A stretch of 64,000 bases of DNA from positions 133,627,394-133,691,393 of the forward strand of contig CM070876.1 in assembly GCA_036365515.1 (NCBI GenBank), in the 5' to 3' direction. Position 1 is the first letter of the stretch, and every line of letters begins with the position of its first letter. Shown piece by piece: positions 1 through 10,300 of this stretch. Made by a program: the position numbers and the translations under genes. The DNA is from Torymus aiolomorphi (lineage: Eukaryota > Arthropoda > Insecta > Hymenoptera > Torymidae). The notes under the pieces were generated by a model. The model searched no databases, was not told the origin of the DNA, and saw only the letters and a list, made by a program, of their open reading frames with translations.

Positions 1-285
1 GATAGAGAAAATCTAACAAAGACTGAAGACTTACACAATGAAATGGGGAAACTAGAACATCTAACTTATAAAAAAAATCTAGAATTTAAAAAGAATAGAC
101 CAAACATCAAAGATAAAAGTGAAAAAACGCCTTGTAAAATATGTAAAGAAAAGGAAAAAGGAACACGTTTTCACCCGGAGGCTGAATGCTGGTTCAAAGA
201 TCAAAAAGAGAAGAATAACAAAACAAAGCAAATAAACACTTTAACATTGGATGTAGAACTAAGTGACGATGATCCAAAAAACTAA
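1..285 (+). CDS. gag: Gag C-terminus (nucleocapsid) of element A, partial
   Basis: The frame is open from base 1 to the TAA at 283-285, so the 5' part lies outside the window; the first internal ATG is at 43. The protein is very rich in lysine and asparagine, as expected for an RNA-binding nucleocapsid. It holds one zinc-knuckle-like motif, CKIC followed by nine residues, then H, four residues and C. This is C-x2-C-x9-H-x4-C, with a longer loop than the usual C-x2-C-x4-H-x4-C, so zinc binding is likely but not certain. It ends CCA AAA AAC TAA, overlapping pol in the -1 frame. Structurally this would be the RNA-packaging end of Gag. Confidence 0.8.
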   Translation, partial: DRENLTKTEDLHNEMGKLEHLTYKKNLEFKKNRPNIKDKSEKTPCKICKEKEKGTRFHPEAECWFKDQKEKNNKTKQINTLTLDVELSDDDPKN

Positions 286-3200
286 TAGTGCCACCATTAA
301 TCGAACTCAATATTAAAATAAATGATGTTTTAGAAATACCTGCTATTTATGATCCAGGTTCTAATGTTTCATTAATAAATTCAAAGCCGGTACAATTAAA
401 ATCTAAAGATAATAATAATATAGAAAACACAAATTTGAGAACAATTAATGGTGGGTATAAGACAGATGGATTAATAAAAATAAAAATAAAAATCATGAAC
501 ATAGAGGACCACATAAATGTGTTCATAATTAATAATGAGAATTTTAAATATAACTTTCTACTAGGATTAGATTGTATAAAAAAATTTAAATTGATACAAA
601 ATGAGAAATTAGAGATAGAACAGAGAAGTTCTGAATCTACAGAACCAATAATAAAAGAGTATCAAATAAATTTCAATGAACATGTTGAAATAAATTCTTT
701 CAATGTTTTAAGGAATCACTTAAATCATTATGAAGAAACAATAATAACAAATCTAATAGACAAATATAAAAATATATTTGCAAAAGATAAGTATGATATA
801 GGCACCGTAAGGGATTACGAAGCCAGAATAGATCTTATAATAGATAAGTACTGTAGCAAAAGACCATATAGATGCACTATTGAAGACAAAAAAGAAATAG
901 AAGAGCAAATCTCAGAGTTACTCAAAAGAAATCTAATAGAAGAATCATACAGTCCCTTCGCTGCTCCAGTAACATTGGCTTATAAAAGAGATGTAAACAA
1001 GAAATCAAGATTATGTATAGATTTCAGAGATTTAAATAAGTTAATAGTTCCTCAGTCACAACCATTCCCATTAATTGAAGATTTAGTAATAAAAACAAGA
1101 AATTGCAGATATTTTTCAAAACTTGATATAAACTCGGCATTTTGGTCCATTCCTTTACGAATTGAAGATAGAAGAAAAACAGGCTTTGTAACCCAAGAAG
1201 GTAATTTTCAATGGACTTGCTTACCATTTGGATTAAAAACGTCACCGGCTATTTTCCAAAGAATCTTAAGTAATATAATAAGAAAACATAATTTAGCCAA
1301 TTTTACAGTCAATTATATAGACGACATATTGATATTTTCAAAATCTTTCGAGGAACATATAGACCATCTATCAAAATTATTAGAAGCAATAATGAAAGAA
1401 GGGTTCCGATTGAAACTTTCAAAATGCACGTTTGCCTTGGACTCCGTAAAATATTTAGGCCACATAATAAGACGCAACTCCATTTCTCCAATAGAAGATA
1501 ATTTGATTTCCACAAGAAATTTTCCTGTTCCGGAGAAAAGAAAAAATGTTCGACAATTTTTAGGAAAAATCATCTTTTATAAAGAATATGTATCAAAAAT
1601 CTCACAAACCCTTGATCCACTGCATAACTTACTAAGAAAAGGACAAAAATTCATCTGGTCAGAGGAATGTCAAAAAGTCTTCGAATACATGAAAAACTTT
1701 CTCTGTACTCAACCGGTATTAGCCATCTTTGACCCAGACTTACCAATACATATATACACAGACGCAAGTTTAAAAGGCATAGGTGCTGAATTGAAACAGC
1801 CACAACTAAACGAAAACACAAAAATAGAAAAAGCAGTAGCATATTTTTCAAGAAAATTAAACGACTCACAAAAAAGAAAAAAAGCAATTTACTTATAATG
1901 TATAGCAATAAAAGAAGCAGTGAAGTTTTGGCAACATTGGCTTATGGGCAAACATTTTAAAGTATTCTCAGATCACAAACCACTAGAAAAAATGAATATA
2001 AAAGCTAGAACAGACGAAGAATTAGGTGATCTCACATACTATTTGTCGCAATTTGATTTCGAAATAATATACCATCCAGGTAAAAATAATTTAGATGTAT
2101 TAGTATTAGAGCCCCAAGAAGACGAAAATGATGAATTAAAAGTTGTAAACTGAATAAATTTAGAAGATATTTTAGAAGATCAAAAGAAGAATAAAGATAT
2201 AAAACCTAACATAAAAAGATTAAATTTTAAAGATAATCTGTATTATAAAAAAGCAAGAAATAAAGAAAAGATTGTATTATCAGAAGAATTCAGTAAAAAA
2301 CTGATAGGAGACACGCATGAAAAATTCTGTCATATTGGAATAAATCAAATGAAAAATAAAATACTACCGTATTATACAGCAGTAAATATATCAGAAAATA
2401 TAAAGAAAACCTGTAAATATTGTGAAATATGTATAAAAAACAAATCAAGAGGGCAAGACAAAATTGGTTTAATGTCATATCTCGGTCCCGCAAGAAAACC
2501 GTTTGAAATAGTTTCCATAGACACAATAGGTGTCTACGAAAAAATATTTACATCTTTTAGTAGATCATTTTACAAGATTTGTTTACATACTAACATCAAA
2601 AACACAAAATGCAAATGATTTTATTAAATTAACAAAAAATGTGCTAAAAGATCACGATATTCAAATACTTTTAACAGATCAATACCCGGGCATAAATTCC
2701 ATAGATTTCAAAAACTTCTTAAAAGAAAAAGGAGTCACAATAATCTTCACAGGAGTGAATACACCATCTTCGAATGGTTTAAACGAGAGACTTAATCAGA
2801 CCCTAGTAAACAAAATAAGATGCGCAATAAATGAAAAAAAAAAAAAACAAGTATGCATGGACAACTATAGCACATACGTGCATAGATCAATACAATGAAA
2901 CCGAACACACGGTGATAAAATTCAGTCCAAAATACTTGTTAAATGGCGAAGATACATCAGTACTGCCAAACAAATTGAAAAAAAAACAAAAATGATAATC
3001 AATTAGAATACGATAGGAAGATTGCATTTAAAAACAGTACAAAATATCATGAATATAATAAGAAACTATATGACAAAAATAAAAAGGAATATAACTTCAA
3101 TATTGGAGATTTGGTGTACATTGAGAATGGTAACCGAATGAATCGAAAAAAATTGGGCGTATTAAGAATTGGACCGTTCAAAATTTTAAAGAAAATATAA

Positions 3201-3317
3201 AACTCAATGTATGAAGTTGACATAGGACACAACAAATTAGAAGGAAATTTATTTTATGTCTCGAAACTCACTCCGTCACCTAATACATCGAAGATGGATA
3301 CTACGGAGTACACTTAA
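273..3317 (+). pseudogene. pol: Pol polyprotein of element A (PR-RT-RH-IN), broken
   Basis: The aspartic protease motif DPGS is near 351-362. The RT has LCIDFRDLNK and the catalytic YIDD at 1314-1325. RNase H starts with YTDAS near 1755. After the in-frame TAA at 1896-1898 the same frame continues with the DHKPLE and HPGKNN segments of the RH domain, then a second in-frame stop (TGA 2151-2153). Integrase follows with a zinc-binding region containing CKYCEICIK (near 2410), a first Asp in SIDTIG (near 2510), TDQYPG, and a Glu in GLNERLNQ (near 2790). The frame changes near 2540 and again at a run of 14 A (about 2835-2848). The C-terminal part (about 3000-3317) keeps a GPF motif of the GPY/F module and one more stop. 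No start codon is needed because the protein is reached by frameshifting; the GTG at 288 is not a meaningful start. Inactive copy. Confidence 0.9.
276..285 (+). promoter_or_regulatory. -1 ribosomal frameshift site, A AAA AAC followed by the gag stop
   Basis: The gag frame reads CCA AAA AAC TAA, giving the heptamer A_AAA_AAC (276-282) in phase with gag and the gag stop straight after it. The pol frame is open from base 273 and is exactly -1 relative to gag. A AAA AAC is one of the established X XXY YYZ slippery heptamers used by retroviruses. I did not identify a downstream pseudoknot. Confidence 0.75.
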
Positions 3318-3382
3318 GTATCTTTTTGTATAATTCCAAAATATTTTACATCAAATTTTTTTAACCAAAGAAATTTCATCTT

Positions 3383-3394
3383 AAGGGGGGGAGA
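3383..3394 (+). promoter_or_regulatory. Polypurine tract of element A
   Basis: A purine run (AAGGGGGGGAGA) sits immediately before the TG that opens the 3' LTR, where plus-strand DNA priming is expected. Confidence 0.75.
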
Positions 3395-3674
3395 TGTAAG
3401 GAAATTATCCTAATTGAATTGCGCGCGTAACTAGGTTGGTAAATCAGATCCCTGAATATACGGGTGATGATGAAATCCGCACGTGTTAGGGAGTATGATT
3501 AATTGAGAGAGACCAAAAACAACGAAATGAAATATTGTAAAAGTAATCCAAAAACAATCTTGTGAGTAATAACATTGAATGTTGTTTCTTTGTTATTCAC
3601 AGGTAAGATTGACATCTAGATTAAGTGAGTAATTGTAATTTTGTATATAATAATAAAAAACTTTGTTATTCACA
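3395..3674 (+). repeat. 3' LTR of element A
   Basis: It begins TGTAAGG directly after the polypurine tract and probably ends at ...TTCACA near 3674, giving a TGT...ACA pair and about 280 bp. The phrase TTTGTTATTCACA occurs twice (near 3590 and 3662), so the exact 3' end is uncertain without the 5' LTR. AATAATAAAAAA near 3648 could serve as the polyadenylation region. Confidence 0.65.
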
Positions 3675-3764
3675 GAGAACCAATTCATGTTTTTATTCTA
3701 ACCTCAAAAGAAGATGAAATTGTGTAATAGAAACTTGATATAAACGTTATAAAATATAAAGAAC

Positions 3765-3765
<1 letters not shown>

Positions 3766-3858
<93 letters not shown>
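3766..3858. repeat. (AT)n microsatellite
   Basis: About 46 AT units with one CA interruption near 3842. The IYIY-type reading frame across it is an artefact. Confidence 0.97.
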
Positions 3859-4028
3859 AGCTTATATAGATATATAAGCGTAAGATAGACGAACAACCGG
3901 AAGTGTCGTAAGAGCTGCAAACCGGATATCTGTATAACAAGACGAGAAGTTCGGAAAGGAAACAGTACATAAAAAAATTCAGCTTTCCGTATCTTTCGAA
4001 CGAGATACTCTTTTTAAATAAAATCTTT

Positions 4029-4214
4029 TATACCACTCTAACCTCAAAATCACAACTTTGATATGATTTTTCGGCGCTCGTGGTATAAAATACCGTTCGA
4101 AACTAGTGCGTAAGTCGATTATTTAGGTGGTGTGACTTTTTCGCACTCGTTTCGCTCGTGCAAAAAGTCACACCAGCTAAATAATCGACTTCTCCACCCG
4201 TGTCAAAATGTACT
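4029..4214 (+). repeat. Palindromic short element, family B
   Basis: The core is a near-perfect stem of about 40 bp (4112-4192): AAGTCGATTATTTA on the left pairs with TAAATAATCGACTT on the right, and GTGTGACTTTTTCGCAC faces GTGCAAAAAGTCACAC. A second copy in the opposite orientation lies at 14524-14712, including the shared outer sequence with ACCACTCTAA and AATCACAACTTTG. Non-coding, dispersed; the class of transposon is unknown. Confidence 0.8.
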
Positions 4215-4978
4215 ATTGATTTGAGTAGAACAATGAAATTGCTTTCTATTAAGAGGGATATGTTATATACTAAAAGCTAACGCAATATACGTAAAAGCAC
4301 ATTGAATTTTTCACACACCCATTTCAATGTATATGTAGCATGGGTCGCTCCTTCAGGCTTCTTCTATACTTGCCTTCGGAGCACTCTCGCGCTCCTTGAT
4401 AGTATATAGGTTGCGATATTAAAAATCAAAGTATTTAATATAAAAATTTTGGATTTTAAAGTGGTAAGCTATGCTGAGCATGTATTAAAGAAACATTATA
4501 ATTACATCTCAATGACTTTTCTGAAAACCAGTACGTAATACGAGACTAAAAATATAACATACAATTTTTCGTAATATGACAAGCGATACTATTTTTCGAG
4601 ATATATCTACTTAATGAAAAACTTCCATGTTACTTGCATATTAATATAGCCGTACATGCCGTCTACCTTTTTGTACAGTAGTATTTATATTATTATTTTG
4701 TTTTTTCGTAGTGTATACAAACTATGAAAAAGTTAAGTTTAATTACATTAAAAATAATTAAAATTCGATCTGTTCCCCAAGTATTTTTAATATTTAAATT
4801 TTCTTATTTTACAGAAGAGAAGAAGCAAAACAAGAATTATGAAAAGGAAGATGCGGAAAATAAAATTAAAGAAAAATAGATATAAAATTAAGAATAAAGA
4901 TATTTTCATTTAATTTTGTTGTTTTCTTAAATCGTATATAAATATCAATAAATAAATAAATTAAAAATACATATAAGT
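4215..4978. other. AT-rich intergenic sequence
   Basis: No gene or RNA recognised. A short stretch rich in GCTCC and CTTCGGAGC near 4340-4400 has the base composition of the palindromic families but no clear stem. Confidence 0.6.
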
Positions 4979-5357
4979 CCTTTTTTGTACCGCAAGCACG
5001 AATTTCGCGTTTTTTGAACGTATTAATAGAGCCGAAAGCGATCACTTGTCGACCCGCGGGCGGTAAAAATTGAAAAGCTCCCGCTGCTCACCGTAGCGGA
5101 CGGTAAAAATCGAAAAGCGCCCGGGGAGTTGTTCTACAACGATAAAACTCCGATATATCCACTGTGTATCACAAAATCTTATGGCGATAAACAAACTCCG
5201 TCACTTATAGAACACCTCCCCCCGCTGCTCGTAGTGGCGGGCGGTAAAAAATCGAAAAGCGCCCGCTGTCGTTTTTTAATGGAGTTTTCAAGATTGTTTA
5301 AGAAAATCATCGATATTTTGAAAAAACGCAAAAATCTATACTTGCGGTACAAAAAAA
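4979..5357. mobile_element. Short terminal-inverted-repeat element (MITE-like)
   Basis: The ends TTTTTTTGTACCGCAAG (left) and CTTGCGGTACAAAAAAA (right) form an inverted repeat of about 17 bp that continues imperfectly (GCGTTTTTT on both sides). Inside are three copies of a GGCGGTAAAAA-T-GAAAAGCKCCCG module in a GC-rich setting. No transposase, so it would be non-autonomous. Superfamily not assigned. Confidence 0.7.
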
Positions 5358-5537
5358 TATGGTGTGCACCAAGGCCTAAGTGGGTTTTTTGACCTCGTGT
5401 GGTTGCAATACTCCTTTTCGGTTCGCAAACGCACTCGCCTTCGGCTCGTGCTAGCTCACCTTCGAATCGTACTGCAACCTCACACTCGGTCTAAAAAGAC
5501 CCACTTTAAGCCCTTGGCCCACAATATACTATTACAG
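5355..5537 (+). repeat. Palindromic short element, family A
   Basis: Imperfect inverted repeat: CACCAAGGCCTAAGTGGG on the left pairs with CCCACTTTAAGCCCTTGG on the right, with GACCTCGTGTGGTTGCA facing TGCAACCTCACACTCGGTC further in. The loop side is rich in CTTCGGCTCG. A second copy in the opposite orientation is at 62403-62592. It abuts the right end of the 4979-5357 element. The reading frames across it are palindrome artefacts. Confidence 0.75.
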
Positions 5538-6049
5538 TGTCAACCCTTTGCCACAATTAGCCCTCCAAGTACCTGTACACTAAGCCAACTAAAAAATCAA
5601 AAAATCTTTTTTTCCAGAATTTCCTTAAGTATGTTAAAAAACAAATTATTAACGGTACTTATAATATAGATGAATTATTTCCACGAGGTGAAAATTATGT
5701 GCTCTCGGGAGAGCCCTATATTGTGGCCAGAGCGAAAACTATCCTATATTAAAAGGGAAATGGGTATGAGGAGGTAGCCATATGCTTTTGCAGGGCAGTC
5801 ATATTGCTGAGCAAAAAATATTATTGGTTGAAACATATAGAACCAATTTCAGAGAGTTTACTGATTGGCCAAAGTACAATTACTAGTAATACAACAAATT
5901 TAAAACATTTACAATATAAAAACTATTTTCCACCCAAAACGAGTGAGCAATCAATTATCTATCTCTTTTTTTCACACGCGAAAAGTGGGCAGTCCAGCAT
6001 ACCTATCACCGACACCGTGAAATGAAATTCCTAAATATCTCTGAAATAC
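5538..6049. other. Unassigned sequence
   Basis: No recognisable gene. A 73-codon open stretch from 5804 has no motif I know and is not supported. Confidence 0.5.
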
Positions 6050-6305
6050 TTGTAGCGCACGCGAAATACTCCTAGCATAGGCAAAAATCACATAGCGTAT
6101 GTGAAATACTACATTACTGTCATAGCATAAGCGAAATACGCGTAGGTAGAGTACGCGAAATGCGTAAAATACTCATATCAAACGCAAAATACTCCACAGC
6201 ATACGCGAAATACAGCCATAGTTAAGCGAACTACTTGTAGCGTATGCAAAATGCTGCGTAACGTAAGCAAAACTGGCGTACGCGCGAGACACGTGGCTTA
6301 CGCGA
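6050..6305. repeat. Degenerate minisatellite, block 1
   Basis: About a dozen diverged copies of an AGCGTACGCGAAATACTC-like unit with variable spacing of roughly 20-25 bp. Block 2 lies at 7036-7212, with unrelated AT-rich DNA between them. Confidence 0.75.
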
Positions 6306-7035
6306 AATGCCTATACACACTTTTAAAAGATTTGTGGATAGTAATAAGTCTTTCCCTGTTCTAAATTATAAATATTAATTACAGTTAATAACTGTTCAAA
6401 AACTTATTAGAACTGTTTGAATCTTTTTATAAATATTACAAAATGTAGGATTATACTCTGGACACATTTTTTTCTAATTATAATAGTTTATAACAGTTTC
6501 AAATAGTATCTGGTAGTTTTAAGCAGTTTGAAACAGTATCAAATAATATTGAACTTGATTTTTAAAAAACATTGTAAAGAATTAATAAATTGTTATTATT
6601 AATAATAATAATCAATAATTATTATTATATTATTATGATTATTGTATTCATAATAATCAATTAATAATTAATGATATTAATTAATATTTTTAGTCTTTAT
6701 TTATTATCTAATTATTAATTTACTTCAGTTCAGTTTACTTTTCCTACTCGTTTCTTTGACACCTTTACTGAGACTTTTTAATGAGAAGAACCACATACAA
6801 AGTACCTATTGAAAAAATAATAAACATTTGTCAAAAAATGTATTGAGTATTTGAAGGAAACAGAAGTATTTTATCGCTATCATAACTAATTATTTTAATA
6901 CTCAAAACCATTAAAAAAAAAGTAATACTCATGTAAATTTTACTCCGTCGTTGGTATATAATGTAATTTGTAGATTGTTAACATTTAATTTTATAAATTA
7001 GAGCAACAATAATAACACTATCTGCAGAAAGGCCC
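6306..7035. other. Very AT-rich spacer between minisatellite blocks
   Basis: Dominated by TAATAATTATTA-type low-complexity sequence (6590-6720) and TAACAGTTTGAAACAGT-like short repeats (6480-6540). No gene seen. It looks like an insertion into, or an expansion inside, one original minisatellite, but the ends show no clear terminal repeat. Confidence 0.5.
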
Positions 7036-7212
7036 TGTAAGCATACACGAAACACTGGTAGCGTATACGAAATGCCCCGTAGTGTACGCGAAATCGTTCA
7101 TAGCACGGACGAAATACTTGTAGCGTACGCGAAATCCTTCACAGCACACACGAAAATACTCGTAGCGTACGCTAAATTCTCCGTAGCGTACGCGAAATAC
7201 GGCTTAAATATC
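7036..7212. repeat. Degenerate minisatellite, block 2
   Basis: Seven or eight copies of the same TAGCGTACGCGAAATAC unit as block 1. The 67-codon open frame across it repeats VAYAK-like peptides only because the unit is repeated; it is not taken as a gene. Confidence 0.75.
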
Positions 7213-7722
7213 GCGCTTACCTTAACTGTAGCAAATTCTATTGCCATGAAGTTGGCTCCGGTACAAAAGAACTAGGATCTAGTTTATTCCCGATTCGGAA
7301 CTTCCGGGGCCCATCACTGCGCTCGTGCCACATGGTTGAAATAAGAATAAAAATGCTGACTCACATTGACGGCTGGCCGGCACTTGTAAAACAAGTTGTT
7401 GCACTGCCGATGAAGTGGGGTTACCGTACTGCAAGGTCACACTAAAGAAGTCGTCAATAGAGTAGCAGGCAGATGCGAAGCGACCGACAAAATGCTTTCC
7501 TACAGCCCCAAGTGTCGCTGCTTGAGGTTATGTTGGTGTGGTGTTGGAGGAAAATAGTCCCAGACTCATGAGATTGCATCAAATTAGTGTGTGCAATTCC
7601 TACGCAGCGAGCTTAAGAGCCGGCGGAACCACTTTCCTGAAAAGAAACACTCCTTGGTGTGAAATTCGGTGAGTAAAACAAAAAAAATAGCGGAGCACGA
7701 AACTAGTGTGCGCACAGTTTTC

Positions 7723-7726
<4 letters not shown>
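7213..7726. other. Unassigned sequence, moderately GC-rich
   Basis: Less AT-rich than the flanks (7280-7680), with no supported ORF and no repeat family recognised elsewhere in the window. Could be non-coding single-copy DNA or an unrecognised element. Confidence 0.4.

Positions 7727-7801
<75 letters not shown>
7727..7801. repeat. (GA)n microsatellite
   Basis: About 37 uninterrupted GA units; the serine/leucine frame on the opposite strand is an artefact. Confidence 0.97.
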
Positions 7802-7802
<1 letters not shown>

Positions 7803-8944
7803 TTTATTTGCGATCTCGGCAAAATTATAAAATACATAGTGAATGTACATCATTAAAAATAACATCTAATTTGAAAATCGAATAAAATACATAAAATAAA
7901 AACATAGATAAAAATCATTCGCAAGGTATAAAGATAGTATAAAATGATTAAAGACGTAATCGTAGTCGTCCAAAAATCTCAAGTAAGACAGTGCAAGTAA
8001 AAGTCAACTAACAGTATAATAAATATAATAAATAAATATAAATAAATAAATATAATTTAGTGTCACCGAGGACCCGTTTATTTTTATTTTTTATTTTTTT
8101 ATTGTACTAATCCTAAATATCACAGTTTTTTTTTACATTTCAGTAGTAGGGCTATGGGGGTTCTGGCTTACTTTCATCTAGATGGCTATAGGTCACCGCG
8201 ACCTAACCTCACTTTGGCCTACTCACATAACAGTAGGCCCCAGAGGGAGGAGGCCCCATAAATATAAGCTATTAATAAAAATATCGTAAATGGAATTTAA
8301 ACAGTGATAAGGTCACTGCGCCCGCCGCAATATGTCAGTCAAATTTGATGACACTCCTCGCATTCATCGCCTTCATGTCTGGCTGTGGGTGAGCCGCGAG
8401 GCTAGGCGGGGACAGTGGGAGCAAGCTGCGTGTGATAGAGAACGTTTTCACCTACGCATCGAAATGATGAACGTAATACTAGTTTCTATCTTTGCCAAAT
8501 TCTACATAAATAGAGTGTAAATCTTGATTTGAGCAATAGTAACAATAGAGAAAATAACTGAAGAATATACATGTATTAAAGTTCAACTGCAGCAGCAGTC
8601 GCATTGTGGAAAGAGATCAAAATTGTATCTAATAATAATAAGAGTACGATCATTTTTGCTCTTTAAAAGACGTTAAACTGCATGATTTATCGATGCGTTT
8701 AAGTGAAAATATTAAGAGATGGGAAGGTGAATTTGATGCAATATAGAAATGAATAATTGATATTGAAAGCAGCATTCATTAAGAAAAAACCAAATGGCTC
8801 CACTGCAAAGGAATAAATCTATATTTATTTATACTATGTATAAATAAAAGCTGTCAATAAAAATATCTTTTACACAAATGGAAAGGTGTACTTATTTAAA
8901 TAACAAATTTGTTTTTTTTTTTTAAATCTATTTATTGATTATTT
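7802..8944. other. AT-rich sequence without a supported gene
   Basis: Low-complexity AATAAATA-type stretches near 8020-8060 and poly-T near 8090-8140. A short GC-rich patch at 8150-8260 contains GGTCACCGCGACC, a small palindrome. The 62-codon ORF at 8332-8520 has no recognisable motif. Confidence 0.5.
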
Positions 8945-9378
8945 ATACAAAAGTGCTGCATTCATTATCATACCATTTATTTAGATGAAATACATTATTT
9001 AAAGCACACGCAACTGCACCGAGACGATGATGAAGATAGTATTGTTGTCCTGCAAATTGCCCCAATCGTACATTTCAATCAATATCTTTTATATTGATTA
9101 TTTTCACATTGCTGCAGTCAATCATTTATTCAAGCCAAATCTTCTTATCCTTGCCATTTACATAAATAGTTTCGGCTGCTGTTGCTGTTGTCTTCTCTAA
9201 CCAGGTGTTGTCGTATTAGACTATGTATCTTCTTGGCTCCGGTGAGGAGGGACCAGTGAAACGGCCTTTTAAATACATAACAAGCTATTCTATTATTATC
9301 TTTTAAAATTGCAATCTCTTTAACGATGAAATCATTTTCCGCGCTTTTGAAACCCTGCACGTTAGCAAAGGTCGGCAT
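8945..9378 (-). pseudogene. Broken ORF of unknown function (PTFANVQGFK protein)
   Basis: An ORF starts at 9378 with MPTFANVQGFK and runs 77 codons; the reverse strand then continues after a stop with recognisable coding character (YVNGKDKKIWLE, then HHRLGAVACALNNVFHLNKW) down to about 8950, interrupted by stops near 9140 and 9080. From memory, similar VQGFK ... WSLL ... VNGKDK ... CALNNV proteins recur as uncharacterised, often repeat-associated, insect ORFs, but I cannot name a function. A putative acceptor (CTCCTTTCAG) lies about 40 bases before the start, and a TATA box with a short 5' ORF sits 300-380 bases upstream. Confidence 0.5.
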
Positions 9379-9589
9379 CTTGTCGACTACTGAGAGAGCT
9401 TTAAAACTGAAAGGAGTAATAAAAAGATAAAAAATGTGTACATTTACAAAGCATTTTAATTAATATAATTTAAGTAATTAACTTATTACAAACATTTGCT
9501 GCATTAAAGCCATATATTTGTTAAAAATAATTAGCCTTCCACGTACATCCGCTTTATCAAAGCAATATATTTATGTTTCTTAAACTCTA

Positions 9590-9685
9590 CTTTATTAGAT
9601 TTCGACAATAAAGAATTATTTCTAAAAATTCCTCGTTTTTTTGTACCTCCGTTATGTCGACTTGTTGTTGTTGTGGTTGACTCAT
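9590..9685 (-). CDS. Short Gln-rich upstream ORF or first exon
   Basis: An ATG at 9685 is followed by MSQPQQQQVD and runs about 30 codons to a stop. It lies about 65 bases downstream of a TATA box on the same strand. An overlapping frame (ending KRMYVEG) is also open, so a one-base shift in this copy is possible. It may be the first exon of the unit that includes 8945-9378. Speculative. Confidence 0.3.
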
Positions 9686-9750
9686 CTTGAATTTTGCTGA
9701 AGAGTAGTAAAGACTGTGCTCGTGTAGACTGTACTGTGTAGCTACAGCAG

Positions 9751-9760
9751 TATATTTATA
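9751..9760 (-). promoter_or_regulatory. TATA box of the minus-strand unit
   Basis: TATAAATATA reads on the minus strand about 65 bases before the ATG at 9685. Spacing to a start site near 9725-9730 would be normal. Confidence 0.45.
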
Positions 9761-9785
9761 CCAATGAAGATAGACCTAAATAGAA

Positions 9786-10088
9786 GAACAAACTCCCAAG
9801 GAAAAGTGTCGTCTCGGAAAGCGAAGATTCTTACCCCGACCGCTACGCGGTGCCAGTGTCGAGCACCCCAAGTCAGGAGCGTCTCTCCGCCGTACAGGGA
9901 TCCCATGTAGTCAAATAATTATACTGTCCAAAAATCCCGAATTAAATTAAATTTTTGTCTAATTAACTTCTTATTAAACTTATTTATCCCCTTTATTAAT
10001 GAAACTAAAAAGGAAATAAACCTAAGTTAACAAAAAGTTCAAATTTAAGGGGAAGCGATGATCATAAACGATCTCGCGACTGTACTTG
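9786..10088. other. Unassigned sequence
   Basis: A GC-rich patch at 9800-9910 followed by AT-rich DNA. No gene or repeat recognised. Confidence 0.4.
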
Positions 10089-10089
10089 T

Positions 10090-10165
10090 ACATCGGAGCG
10101 GTAGCCGTAAGCGCTAAGGCGCGGTATGCCTTTGCGTAACCTTTTGGCCTCGCGGTCATAGGTTC
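10090..10165 (+). repeat. tRNA-derived sequence (tRNA pseudogene or SINE head)
   Basis: Contains AGCCGTAAGCGCTAAGGCGC, resembling the A box of Leu/Ser-type tRNAs (GGCCGAGTGGTCTAAGGCGC), a GC-rich middle, and GGTTCGAATC, an exact B-box core, at about 10152-10161. The 5' and 3' acceptor strands do not pair and no CCA-side stem follows, so it is not a functional tRNA. T-rich runs follow. Confidence 0.45.
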
Positions 10166-10264
10166 GAATCATGATTGATATACTTTTGTTTTTTGCTCAC
10201 ATTAACTTTTTTATTGTTTCTAGTCACGAAAGCAAATTTTTAATTAAGTTTTTGATTATAATAA

Positions 10265-10300
10265 AGGAAAAAACCGCTGCCAATTCATTGGCACGTAGCT
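10265..10300 (-). mobile_element. Orphan 3' end of a Helentron-like element
   Basis: CCGCTGCCAATTCATTGGC followed by the GCTTCCTC box is the reverse complement of the 3' end seen at 13121-13158, 17876-17912 and 32980-33018. No matching 5' end in this orientation follows nearby, so it is probably the tail of an older element interrupted by H1, which starts 78 bases away. Confidence 0.6.

Larger units (their letters stand above)
1..3674 (+). mobile_element. Ty3/gypsy-type LTR retrotransposon A, 5' end outside the window
   Basis: The order gag (end), protease, reverse transcriptase, RNase H, integrase, polypurine tract, LTR is seen on one strand, which is the Ty3/gypsy order. The 5' LTR, primer-binding site and most of gag lie upstream of base 1. 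The body is AT-rich like its surroundings. Pol carries several stops and frameshifts, so this copy cannot encode an intact polyprotein, although most domains can still be followed by eye. The clade within Ty3/gypsy is not assigned. Confidence 0.93.

Noticed and set aside
8332..8520. 62-codon ORF as a small gene
   Set aside because: No recognisable motif, no matching regulatory context, length expected by chance in less AT-rich DNA.
10152..10161. Functional tRNA gene at the GGTTCGAATC B box
   Set aside because: Acceptor and anticodon stems do not form; only promoter-box similarity remains.
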